Assembly: GCA_022592435.1 (NCBI GenBank)
Contig: JABYQS010000014.1
Coordinates: 248,001-312,000, forward strand
Direction: 5' to 3'
Origin: Cerioporus squamosus
Taxonomy: Eukaryota > Basidiomycota > Agaricomycetes > Polyporales > Polyporaceae
Length of the DNA: 64,000 bases
Shown: positions 47,631 to 59,442 of the stretch, piece after piece
Numbering within the stretch: position 1 is the stretch's first letter
How the letters are laid out: each line of letters begins with the position of its first letter
The notes under the pieces: model-generated
What the model was told of the DNA's origin: nothing
The model's database searches: none
What the model saw: the letters and a program-made list of their open reading frames with translations, nothing else
Made by a program: the position numbers and the translations under genes

Positions 47631-50600
47631 ATGATGCTCTTGTCCGGAGCATATACCTGGCTCCTCCCAACGTTCCTGCTACTTCTGTCAGCTCAGCGCA
47701 CCGCTGCTGCTCAGAATGCATCGTCGTCGTTCTCCTTAAATCCGCACACCTCGCTCTCGGTACGTCCGTGCCACGCTATGTGTGCATTGCCTACGATCTG
47801 ACGCGTCTGCAGCCATTGGAGGTTGTTTCTTCAAGACCAGGTGTGTATGATGTTGCCGATTTACTGAGAGGCAACGCTGACCCTCAGCTTGCATCGCAGA
47901 ACGCTGTCCACCGTGCTTCAACTGTCAACTGGACGCGTTCACATGTGGCAACTTCGGAGAGTGCTCGAAGTTCGATGGTCAATGTAAATGTCCTCCAGGA
48001 TGGGCAGGCATAGATTGCTTAACCCCTCGTGCGTACGGCTCTCCGTATCTGCCCATGTGTCGCTGACCTGCAGCAGAATGCGACTCTTTGGCCGATGGGG
48101 AGCACCGAAGACAACGAGAAGATGGGAAGTCTTGTGAGTGCAAGGAGGGCTGGACTGGTATCAACTGCAATGGCGAGTGCCTCGTTGCTCTTCATGAGAT
48201 TCGTCGTCTTATCATACGTCGTAGTCTGTCAAACGGACGACGCGTGCGTTGGGTTCCCTCTACGCGGACAACCGACAGGAGACGATGACCGAGTCGGGAA
48301 TATGACGTGTTATAAGGGTGGTGAAACCGTCTTCAACAATCACCAGTTCTGCGACGTTACAAGTGCGTTCCCGTCCTCTCCTATCTCTGAGATTGATAGC
48401 TTATAAGGCATAGACCGGAAGATCCTGGATATGCTCCCCGATCGTCCGCCACAGGTTACCTTCAGCTGTGAGAAGGAGTCCGATATGTGTCACTTCCAGT
48501 TCTGGACAGCCCAAGTCGAGTCCTTCTACTGCCAATTGAGCGAGTGCGACTCGCGCATGGAACCAGGCGTCGACAAGAACTCTACGGTTTACGCTTGCGA
48601 ACACATCGAATGCAAATGCGTACCAGGCCGCTTCATTTGCGGAGAGGACGGGAGTATCGGTGAGTTCCACTTCCGACGTTCTACTGCTTGCGTGTCTGAC
48701 CGTCTACGTAGACATCACGGACTTCCTGAAGGAGGACATCAAGGGGCCCGCGTCATTCTCTTGCTCAACAGGCCAAGGATGCAAGTTCGAGGAACCTGGC
48801 ATGAACTCGCTCATCGAGACGTTCTTTGGGGATCAGTACATCACCCTGCAGTGCCAAGGCGGTGAGTGTCTGCACTACTCGCAGGTGCCCGGCTATGTGG
48901 TAAGTTCATTTTGTCCTTGCACTGTCTCTGTACTCACCGCCTCGCGCAGCCTCCCCCGAAGCCGGACAACACGAGTTTCGTGGCCCTGAGCGTCGCAGGT
49001 GCCGGCTTGATCGTCATATCTGTCTCGGCCAGTAAGTCTACATCGTCTGTTCTGAAGCTATTGCTCATGACGTTGTAGTCCTTTGGTATGCAGGTCGCAC
49101 ACACTCCAGTGACTTCGGGGGCATCCGCCTGCCAGAGAACGAGTCCGCGAAGCTCATGACTGATCACGTCCCGGCCTCACTCCACTTCTCCAACATCTCA
49201 TACAGCCTCGGCGGTCGCACCATCCTTGACAACATCTCTGGCTCTGCAAGGCCTGGCCAGTTGCTCGCCATCATGGGCGCTTCGGGTGCTGGCAAGTCCA
49301 CGTTCCTTGACATCCTTGCCCGTAAGAACAAGAAGGGCACGGTGAGCGGTACCACGCTGGTCAACGGCCGTGAGATCGCGGACGCCGACTTCAAGAAGGT
49401 CATGGGCTTCGTCGACCAGGAGGACACGCTGATGAGCACGCTGACCGTGTATGAGACGGTGCTGTACTCTGCGTTGCTGCGGCTGCCTAGGGAGATGAGC
49501 TTGGAAGCGAAGAAGTACCGCACGCTGGAGACCATGAATGAGCTCGGCATCTTGGGTATCAAAGATTCTCGGATCGGTGACTCTGGTATGTGCATTGCGT
49601 GCGTATTCTTTTCGCCTGGTGCTGACCGACTTGTCTTCAGGTCGTCGTTCCATATCGGGTGGTGAGAAGCGTCGCGTATCCATCGCTTGCGAGCTGGTTA
49701 CGAGCCCGTCGATCCTCTTCCTCGACGAACCCACGAGCGGCCTGGATGCGTATAACGCGCTAAGCGTCATCGACAGTCTTGTCTCTCTCGCCCGCGACTA
49801 CAACCGTACTGTGGTCTTCACGATCCATCAGCCTCGCAGCAACATCGTCTCGCTCTTCGATCAGCTCATCGTCCTCGCCCAAGGCAAGCTCGTGTACTCT
49901 GGCGAGGCCGACAAGGTCACGGACTACCTCGCCGCCATTGGCCAGCCCTGTCCCCTTGGTTTCAATGTCGCCGATTTCCTCAGTAAGCCCTTCCCGCACC
50001 TGACCCTTTTACTGTGTCGTTGATCATGGTTTGCAGTTGACTTGACTATGCAGGCCGGTATGGAGCCCCGTTCTCTGGAGAGCCCGCCCACGGAGGAGGC
50101 TCAGGCCGGAGAGGAAGAGTCTAACCTCGGTGATGAGGAACGCGGGTTCGCTCGTCGTGACCGGCCGTCCTCCATCTCCCTGCGCTCGACATACCGCGAC
50201 AGTGCCGCGGCCGACGGTGAGGAGACCGAACTTCAGACACGTCCGAGCTCAATCTACTCTTCGACGGCATATATCCGCAGGCAGACTGCGCGTCTGCTTG
50301 AGGCGATCAAGCCCTCCGCGCACAGGGGCGACGGCCCCGTTCCGCCCAAGCTCCAGGAGCTCGTTGACGCGTTCAAGAACAGCGAGATCAACCGGGCTCT
50401 CAATGCGGAGATCGTGGAGGTCGCGGCCGCACCAGCGGCGGAGGGCAACGGCACGACGGAGCTCCCGGATGTGGCCGTCGAGAGCAGCATCACGAGAGGA
50501 CGCAAGCGCGCGAGCTGGGGCACGCAGTTCAGGATCCTGAGCGGACGGGCGTTCAAGAACCTTTACCGAGACCCTGCTCTTTTGGCTGCGCACTATATCT

Positions 50601-51583
50601 CAGCTGTCGGTGTTGCTTGTGAGTATATGCGTCGGCGTTCGTAGGGCATGCTCGAGCTGACGGTCGCCTGCAGTCATTTGCGGATTCTTCTTCCAGAACA
50701 TCACGAACGATATTGCGGGGTTCCAGAACCGGCTGGGCATGTTCTTCTTCACGCTGGCACTCTTCGGCTTCTCGTGTTTGTCTAGCCTAAACCTATTTGC
50801 GAACGAGCGGATCCTCTTCATGCGTGAACGGTGCGTGAATTCATTCATTCTGATATATTTGTGGTTCAATTATTGACTTGCCTCCGAATGCTAGGGCGAA
50901 CGGCTACTACTCGTCCTTCACATACTTCGCGTCCAAGATCTTGTTTGATATTCTTCCACTGCGCGTCGTGCCACCACTAGTGTTCGGCGGTATCGTCTAC
51001 GGATGGATCGGACTCGTACCCGAGGTTGCGATCTTCTGGAAGTTCATGCTCACGCTCGTGCTGTTCAACCTGACGACCGCGAGCGTTATCCTGCTGCTGT
51101 CGATCGCGTTCTCGAGCACGAGCGTCGCCAGTCTGGTCGGCACCCTTGTCATGCTCTTCAAGTGAGTGCTCCTCTCGGTTACGGTAGATGTGCAGATACT
51201 GACGCTCGGGCGACAGTCTGCTGTTCACGGGTCTGCTGATCAACCGCAAGTCGGTCCCGGAGCTGTTCCAGTGGCTGCATACGGTGTCGTTCTTCCATGC
51301 CGCGTTCGAGGCGCTGGCGGTCAACGAGCTGCGGTACTTGCAGCTGCATGAAGAGAAGTACGGCGTGAACATCGACGTTCCCGCCGCTGCGATCCTGTCG
51401 ACGTTTGGCCTCAGAGCCGGGGTGAGTACTCTAAGTCCATGATTTCGAGAGTCGACGATGCTGACGATGGCGCCGTGCTAGTCGTTCTGGTGGCCGAACA
51501 TCGCCTTGCTGGGGATCTTCTTTGGCACGTTCACCATCAGCAGTTATCTCGTGCTGCACTTCTACGTGAAGGAGAAGAGGTAG
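47631..51583 (+). CDS. ABCG transporter with Cys-rich EGF-like ectodomain (ADP1 type)
   Basis: Signal peptide [20 protein letters not shown] from ATG 47631. Then a Cys-rich extracellular part with EGF-like units ([55 protein letters not shown]) and more Cys exons to about 48900. One membrane span ([17 protein letters not shown]) precedes the nucleotide-binding domain: Walker [10 protein letters not shown], signature [10 protein letters not shown], Walker [14 protein letters not shown]-loop [10 protein letters not shown] long acidic/Ser linker leads to the C-terminal membrane domain ([31 protein letters not shown]) and stop at 51581-51583. This is the domain order of yeast Adp1, whose substrate is unknown. 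The intron at 48173-48224 needs a GC donor (GCGAGT). The junction of the first two exons could not be settled. Confidence 0.9.
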
Positions 51584-51808
51584 TCGTGCGCTCATACCGG
51601 TGATCGTGCTCTATGGTACGTTACATATCGGGAACCGAGCCCGAGGTCCATGTCTTTTCCTGGCTTACGGTTGGAAGTCTTGTGCGTTAGACATTGTATG
51701 ATTATGGACGAGTGTATGATGTGCATTTCTCTCTATCGTCAGTGAGCAGCTCGGCCACAGGGGGAGGGAGCGCCGGAACCAAATATGTGCAAACGGATTC
51801 CCCTCCTC

Positions 51809-51840
<32 letters not shown>

Positions 51841-51892
51841 CAGTCGTCTCAAGCTCCGGTCAGTAATATTCGCAGTCGTCTCAAGTATCGCG
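51584..51892 (+). promoter_or_regulatory. Promoter region with pyrimidine tract
   Basis: About 310 bp upstream of the HNH-like gene. It contains a tract of TCC/TCT repeats at about 51796-51842, 50 bp before the ATG, the CT-rich kind common near fungal transcription starts. Confidence 0.45.
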
Positions 51893-53362
51893 ATGTCCTC
51901 TCCTCCCCCGGCCACACCTGTTCAAGTTCTTGCGTCGTTCACCAAGAAAGCACCAGATCCTGAAGTCCCCAATATTGTCCTAATTTACCATCCCGCCCGC
52001 GACAAGATGTTCCTACAGATACCAGTGCGCCGCTGCCCCCTCCCAGGCGGTCTTTTGAGCGACACGACGTGTATCCCGCGTACAGCTCTTCTGGACGCCT
52101 GTGAAGTGCTCACCCGCAAGAAAGGAGAGCTCGCGTTAGACAGGCAGGGACAGCAGCTTGTCATGTCCGACCTCATCGCAGGGGGTCGCGGTTACTACTA
52201 CATCGTCGAGAGCGACTATGAGCACGACTACCCCATCTTCCACACTTTCTATGAATGGGTCCCTCCCCCGCGTAAGGACGTCCCTGACCGGTGGTTCACC
52301 AAAGTATACCCTCGCATCAGGCCAGCTGAGTTCCTTCCCTGCGCCCCGTGGCACGAGGTGAAGGGAGATCCTGAAAGTACGATCGGCGCAGAGGTCAAGA
52401 ATATGGACAAAAAGTGTATGATGTCGGCATACAGAGCACCACTCGAGGCTGCTCACGTCGTTCCTGCTGCTCACAACGCTTGGGTGAGTCCCCAGTGTTC
52501 TAGAGTTAGTATGCCACGTTGCTGATCCGGTACCCTAGTACCACGCGCGGAAAGTCGTCTCGCAACTCTGCTTTCCAGCGCCACTTCCCACACATCTGCG
52601 AGAATCGAGCAGAATCCACGATGTGCGCAACCTCATCACCCTGCGAGCCGACATCCGCAGGCGGTGGGACGACCTTGCGTTCATGTACATCCCGGTGGAT
52701 GGGGAGTTCATCGCCTACTACATCTCGGGTGCGCCCGAAGAGCAGGCTTGCGACTTCCATTGCGCTCGACTTGTCACCCCTGATCGCTCAGACGGATACT
52801 TACTCTACCTACGCTTTGCGCTCGCCATCTTCAACAAGCTGGTCGGTGGTGGAGAAAGCATCGACGCTCATCCCGAGTCCTCGCGTATCACAAAGGGGCT
52901 GCCTTCCAGGGCCTCCAAACCTCCTAGCCTCCCTCTGACGGCTGAGGAGAGCGATGCGCCTGAGCCGCGACAGGGCAGGGAGCCTGGAGAGGGCGGGCTG
53001 CCCACGAGGGACGGCCGAACGGACTTGGCGGATGCTGCGGAGATGGAGGAAGTGGCCCAAGCCGCCCTCATGGACGACGCCTCTGTTGCTAGGATGATTA
53101 TCGGCTGTTACGAAGGTTCGTCCGAGATCACGGTTGTGCGAATATTCTCTAACCTCGGATTATGCCAGATGGCGACGAGGAACTCCCCGCAGATCTGGCG
53201 GCAGTTTGGGACAAGTACATCGACAAGCCAGACGTGAAGCGGTTGAGGGACGAGTGGGAGCAGCAGCAGAAGCGTCTTCGTGAGAGTGGGCCATCAACGT
53301 CGTTCGATGCATGTTGTAGTAGTATCGACAACGAAGATGACTCCGTGCGCAGCATCCCTTAA
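51893..53362 (+). CDS. HNH-nuclease-like fungal protein
   Basis: Three exons start at ATG 51893 (MSSPPPATPVQVLASF); introns run about 52482-52539 (GTGAGT) and 53116-53168, and the stop is at 53360. The order matches a large agaricomycete family with a degenerate HNH domain: an N-terminal beta-rich part (IPRTALLDACEVLTR, YYIVESDYEHDYPIF), CMMSAYRAPLEAAHVVPAAHNAW with the first His, then a second half that usually has an N...LRxDIH.LFD motif. Here it reads NLITLRADIRRRWDDLAFMYIP, so the metal-ligand His is Arg. A disordered linker and an acidic/coiled tail (DVKRLRDEWEQQQKRLRES) follow. With one His lost it may not cut DNA. Nuclease activity of the family is itself unproven. Confidence 0.7.
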
Positions 53363-54006
53363 CATCTGAGTCTGAGGGAAGTGCCCTTCTGTCGCTTTGT
53401 AAGCGGCGGAACAGTGGCACTACATGTACGCCTACGTCTTCCATACGTCTTCCACCATCATCGTAAACCCCCTGAGAACGAACCCGAGCAGATGGAGTAT
53501 CGCCTGTGACGCTCTTACGGCGATACACTGCCATCGACGATGAGGGAGAGACAGCAATGTACTGATGCCGACAACAATAGAGAGAGAACGCGCGAAGACG
53601 TGTATTCAAGTGATGTATTGACTGCAGAGCGGGAGGGAGGCCTGGTGAGAATGAGGATGGCGTTGTATGCAGATTCGTGAGGTGAGGTGAACGCAGCGTT
53701 CGGTCATGTGCAGGTGGCAATGGCAGTCATAAACATACGGAGACGGAGATAAGCGCGAACGATATCATGTAGGAAGAGGCGGCGATGGCAAGAGAACAAC
53801 TTGGAGTATGTACGACCGTGGAGATCGTGTATCGTGAGTATGCGGGCTGTTGTATGTGGCGAGACGGTTGCGGTGATGGAGGAAAACGACGACATATAGG
53901 AGACTATGAATGCGATGAGATGCTGGAAAAGAAAGCAGATACGTGATGAAGTCAAACCGTTACCCGTAGTGTAAGTACCCCGATTCTGAGAGTACATGCC
54001 CCTCGT
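53363..54006. other. Intergenic, nothing recognised
   Basis: About 640 bp between convergent genes, probably both 3' UTRs. Confidence 0.4.
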
Positions 54007-56030
54007 TCAGAACCTGCCCGTCGCACGAGACAAGGTCGAAGCCCGTGCCCGCGAGGCAGCCGTTCCGTTGCCAGCCGAAGACGAGCCCGAGCTCATGCTG
54101 GACGTCCTAGTCAGACCCGGGAGCCTCGATGCTGGCTTCGGCAATGCCGTGGCTCCTGGTACAGTGATGCGGGAGGGCGGCTTGAGAGTCCCGACGGGCT
54201 TGGACATCGAAGTCGTCCTAGCCGTACCGGAAGGAGCTTTGGCAGCCGCCGTAGAAATGGCGGACCGAGGGCCACCGGTAGTAGTTCTGGAGGCTACAGG
54301 GGCCAGCCGTTCCTTGGCAGCCAAATTAGGCCGCTGAATGCCAGCGAACCGGGAGGAAGGAGCAGCTGGCTCGGCGGCACGGGTGGAGCGGCCGCCGGCA
54401 CTGGTACCAGAGCTCGAGGTGGATGCCATTGAGGTTGCAGATGACCCCATTAGAGGCGGCAACCCGATGACCAGACCACCTGCGGCTTGCATGCCTGCTG
54501 GAGGCCGCTGCACACCGCGGATAGGCGGACGGGCGGGTTGAGCCGGAGGGTTCGACCCACCGGCGGGCTTAGCTGTCGCGAGCGAGATGCGTCTCTTCAG
54601 GACTGGCTGCTTCTCGGCTCGTGCGGGGTTGCCGCCAGTACTCAAGCTCGCCGAGTCCGACGCCACACTTTGATGACTTGACAACTTGAACGTCTTCTTG
54701 ACAATACGCAGGGCAGGAACGGGTGCTGGCATAGGAGGCGGCAAGGGTTCGGACTCGAGGAGCAAGGACGGCTCATCTACGACAGCCGGAGACGTGGGCG
54801 GGGATGGTGGCTCCTCGAAGTTTGGCGCAGGTACGCGAGGTGGAGTGACTAGATGAGACACAGGTCAACGAGGAGGAAGGCGGAATTGAAAAGACTGTGC
54901 TCACCATTGCGAGAAGGAGGGGCAGAAAACGTCGGAGACAGAGGTAGAGGGACGTTCACAGCCGTCTCTGTGGTCGGAGACACGGTGGGAGGCCGCTCAA
55001 AGACTGGGGAAGGCTTAGTAGGGGGACTGAACACAGGCTTGAAGGTCTCCCGAGGAGCCATCGCAGTAGGAACGAGCGCCTCCAGCTTGGCCTTCATTGC
55101 GGTCGGAACACATATCTCGCTGAAATCGAGCGTGTCATCTCCGCCTGACCAGAAGGAGTCTTGACCGTTGCCGAAGAAGGAGACCTTGTCGTTGAGGAGA
55201 TCAAATGACATGTCCGCCGACTGCATTTGCAGATGGAATGAGGACTGCAGGTCGACGGACGCGCGGCGGGGATCATCGGGAGACAATTGTGTGAGCGTGG
55301 AAGAGGGTCGCAAGTGCGACACGGTAGCCGCAGGAAGGTCTTTCTGCTCGTCCTTCTTCTGCGTGTCGATCTTCTCAAAGCTGGGCGTCTCAGGGGCGCA
55401 TACATTGATTTCGGGGAATGGGGACGATGGTCGACTGTCCGCCACTTCACAAGGCTCTTGCGTGGCATAGGGACCATCCGCAGGTGCGGCGTGTTCGGAA
55501 ATGGACATGGCAGAGAAGTTGATGGAGTTGATAACTTCCGCAAGGGGCGAGGTCGACGGCGCAGGCACCAACATCGCCGGCGGCGCCTCGGAGTCATGGG
55601 AGGACAGCTTCGGACTCACGAATACGGGGGCCGTGAAACCTCGGCTGCCCAACTGCGGCCTTGGGGTGTGCTCGACGTCCAGGTCTGCCAACGGGACCCG
55701 CGGTGGCGAGACCACGCCACAACTCTCCGCGTCACTCTCGGACTGCTCCCCGTCGGCATCACTACCATCGTGCTCTGTCGCATCCCAGAGCCGTGCAGGA
55801 GCAGGTGTGTCTCCAAAGTCGATCAGCTTGCCCATGGGAGTCAAGGACTTGGACTCATACTGCTTCGCAGCGGCATCACAGCGATTGAAGAACATGGTGA
55901 AGTCGCCGGGCGGGGTGTCATTCTCCTTGTCCGAAGGCCCGAGGTCGTCTGAAGAGTCTCGCCGAGGAGTAGAGGGAGCCTGGTGCAGGGGATCAAACAT
56001 GTAGAGAACACTGTTCCGTGGCTTGGCCAT
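54007..56030 (-). CDS. Unrecognised disordered Ser/Pro-rich protein with KEN box
   Basis: Two exons: ATG 56030 to about 54906, and about 54848 to 54007, joined by an intron with donor GTGAGC. The product is about 650 residues, nearly all low-complexity Ser/Pro/Thr/Ala. The start is MAKPRNSVLYMFDPLHQAP; a conserved-looking block reads SDKENDTPPGDFTMFFNRCDAAAKQ and includes KEN, the core of an APC/C degron. GKLIDFGDTP and SFDLLNDKVSFFGNGQDSFW are further short hydrophobic motifs in a disordered chain. The C-terminal 200 residues are basic (Arg/Lys with Ser/Thr-Pro), like microtubule- or DNA-associated proteins. The KEN box suggests, but does not show, cell-cycle-regulated turnover. No domain recognised. 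Confidence 0.65.
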
Positions 56031-56717
56031 GGTGAGGTTAGTCGTTAGAGTCGTGAGGAGGAGGTGGATGGAGACGAGTTGAGGTGATGGTCGACGTCGT
56101 GGTTCAACGGACAATAGCCGACCGCCAAACCGTGTCCATATCCAAAGATCACGTGAGCGCGACCCCATCGTGCTTGGCGCCCACATAATCCAGGCGGTTC
56201 CAACTTCCCAGTCACGATCCCGACCGTGGACAGCCTCAGAGTACTCACCACAAAAATCAAGACAGGACAGCGCACTAGTGCGAAGGAAGTGTGTGATACA
56301 TCCGCTATATTACATGTGCGAGCCATATGGTCCGGGACAAACACTACGTACAAGGCTCGAGTGTGAGACAGTAGAACGTGCAGGAAAAGATGAGATCCAG
56401 GTACATGTACAGTGGGTAGTGGTACACAGAGCGTGGGCGAATGGACGAAGGGAGACTGGACGTGCGGATGGAGACAGCGGGCGTGACTACGGATCCGGAG
56501 GCAACAAGGCGGGAATGAACACAGTCCAAGACTTAGAGAGCAGATGGGGATACAATGCAGGAAGATCGGAGAGGGGAAAAGGAGAATAAGTAACATCACG
56601 TTCATGTGGAACGTCGTCAAATTGCGCGACCGGGCTAGTATCGCAGGCTGCATGAAGAGTGGGATCGTGCCACTTCCTGCCCGTCCAGCAAGCGGTCGTA
56701 CGGGCTCAAGCTCTATA
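56031..56717. other. Intergenic, nothing recognised
   Basis: About 690 bp between the start of the KEN-box gene and the stop of the WD40 gene; it should include the former's promoter. Confidence 0.4.
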
Positions 56718-59442
56718 TCACGCCCACTCCGGCTCGGCCCACCACCGCTGCTCAGCACCCCGCACCCTCCACTCCGCGACACCTTTAACGCCGGCCACAT
56801 AGACGAACGTACCGCTCGGGTCGAAGCACATCCCCGCGATGTCCTGCTCCTCCTCTTCGTCCCTGTCCGGCTCGCGCGAAGTCCCGGCATGTCTCCGGTG
56901 TCTCCTCGAGGACGAGGCGCCCCAGCGCGAGGCCGCATACGGTCCCGAGCTCTCGCGGCGGGCCAGCAGGGTCGGGCGCGAGCGGAGGAGCTCGAGCGGG
57001 CGCGCCCCGGACGACTGCAAAGTCAGCTGCGACGCTGGGGCGGGCGAGCCTGCTCTGGACGGCGCGTGCGACGACAGACAGTCGCTCTCGAGCTCGTCCA
57101 CGTCCATCTCGTCGCCTTCGCGGTCCCTGTCCCCGGCACCGTCGAGCGGCTCGCGCGGGTCCGTCGCGGCGTCCAAAACCGTCGAGCGTGTCCTGCCGCC
57201 GTGTCGTCCGAGCAACCGACGGACGTCGTTCTCGACTTCGCGATCTCCGAGCGGTGGGATGACTACGATCCCGTCAGCATCATCTTCAGCATCCAGATCT
57301 TCTCTGCTCAGTCGGCGGCGCATGCGCCGTGATCTCCAGCTGGTGGACGAGCTGCTATCGGAGGCAGGTATCCGGAACGTGTCTTCGAGCGCGCCGCTGA
57401 AGAGCACGATCCGTGGGGTTGACAGAGAGTTCGTGGATGCAGATGCAGATGAGCGCGTTACTGACGAGCGCGGCGTGGGTGACGTGGAGCGCGGCCGTGT
57501 TGATGATGAGTGGTAGAGCGGGGGCTGGTCGAATGTCGGCATCCGGACGATCTCTCCGTCTCGAACGTGCGCGCATCCACGACATGCAACAGCGACGTGT
57601 GCTAATGGCCGCGGGCAAGCAATCAGCACTCTCATGCCAAGTCATCGGAGCCGTACAGGTGACATACCTCTGTGAAGGTCATCACCTCTCTGCCCACTCC
57701 GGGCGGACTGAACTTGACGCTTCGCACACCCCAGCCAGGCGCGCGTGCGCCTCCACGAGCCCAATCCCACGGAGCGTCATACACCCATCCGCTCGCAGCT
57801 CCGGTCGCTATCCGCCCTGTTGACGGCGAGCGCGACTTATCTGTGTTGAACACCTTCAGGGGCTTTGTGCTCCGGACGTCCCACACGACGACGACGCCCT
57901 CCTGCGAAGCTACTGCGAACTTCGATCCATCGGCGGAGAACGCAGAGGAGAAGGACGCCGGAATCGAAGACACCTGCGACAGGCCGCCAGTAGCGTCGTG
58001 CGAATGTTGAATGTAAGAAGATAGTGAGAGCGTGGCGATGGGCGCGAAGGTGATCCTGGAACCCCCTGTGATTCGGTGCAGGTACACATCCGGCGAGTCT
58101 CCAACGCAGAGCAGCGTCCGTCCATCCGGAGAGATGGAGGCTATCCATCCAAATTCCAGACATATGCCTGTCAGTTTACAGCAGATCGCGAAGCAAGACG
58201 AGAAGCACAGGACGCACAGTGATTTACAGGCACGTCTAGCCGCAGCTGACCGATGTCCAGGAGGCGAGGTTCGTAGTCATCCACGGCCTTGCTGCTACGG
58301 ATGGCGATGTCGAAGAACTTCACGGTCCGGTCGTTGTTGCTAACGACTATTCTCGGCTCGACGGCGCTCTGGTGCGAGCGGGTAAAGTTCATCGACGTGA
58401 GCATCACAGAGTTGTTGATTGAGCCATGATCCAGGATATACTTGCTCTCCCAGAGCCTGCGGCCGAACCGACGCGAAGGACGGCGCGTGGACGATGAGTG
58501 GTCGGTGGATTGGTAGTAAGAGAGGTGGAGTTCGGCTTCCTGGCCGCCTGCCGCCAGCAGGGTGTCGTTAGATTCCGGGAGGACGAGGGCGGAGATGGTG
58601 TTTGGTGTGAAAGAAAGGTCGACCAGTCGCCGTGGAGACTGGTGAAGAGTGTGAACATCCATCGCCGAAACGCGTAGACCAGGATGGACTACGTACTGCA
58701 TTCGGGGTGAAGAGATCATGTTCGACGATGGAGTAATTGCGGGCATAGCTGACTATACCCTTCTCATGAGGGCAGATTGTAACGTCCCGGAGCTGCCTGT
58801 AAACCATGACACACAGTGAGCACTCTACGGTCTCCTATGATTACTCGGGATAGAGTATGCTGCGGATTACGCTCCCAAGTGAACCGATGCGTCCATGAAG
58901 GCCGTAGGCCTGATGCCGGTCACTTGGAAGAATGTCGCATCGTGCCACAACCGCACAGGAAAGCGCCGTCGCCAGTGCAAAGTCACGAAATAGGCTCGAA
59001 TATACGGCGGCAGGCCATGGTGGCGCCGGCAAGACCCCCAACGTCCGCGAAGCCCTCCTGCGGGCCCAAAGCGGCCGACTCACCAACCGCGGGCACCGCA
59101 AGGCCGTCTGCTGAAGATGTCTTTGTGCGAAACAAAGGCGACACGGCTCCGATCCCCAGCGCGAACATGCGATCAGTGAGAGCGTGCCAGAGCCAGATCA
59201 AGCGTCACATCGTCTACGCTTCTCCCGCGTATGCGCTGCCTGCGGCGTAGCACGACCCTGAACCTTCGCGACGCACAGAGCGATAGCGATGGCACGAAAG
59301 GGAAGGTAAAGCGCAGACAAAGGACGAAGACAGCAGACGAATGGCAAAGATCGAGTACTCACACATGCCCGATGGTGACATTCCCCGGTGCCTCTGTACA
59401 CGGCTCCGCAGAGGAAAGCAGCGTCGAGAGCCCGCGCGCCAT
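56718..59442 (-). CDS. WD40-repeat protein with C-terminal DUF2415-like segment
   Basis: Start taken at ATG 59442 (MARGLSTLLSSAEPCTEAPG). The first exon ends NVTIGH plus GT, joined across a 566-nt intron (58797-59362) to QLRDVTICPHEKGIVSYARNYSIVEHDL. The join restores IGHVQLRDV, which suits this family. WD-like blades follow: LVDLSFTPNTISALVLPESN, RIVVSNNDRTVKFFDIA, SISPDGRTLLCVGDSPDVYL, FSSAFSADGSKFAVASQEG, VVVWDVRSTKPLKVF, WGVRSVKFSPPGVGREVMTFTE. The last exon is long, acidic and Ser-rich, ending AGMCFDPSGTFVYVAGVKGVAEWRVR, which I read as the DUF2415-type C-terminus of fungal WD40 proteins. A scaffold role is likely; the pathway is unknown. Confidence 0.8.
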
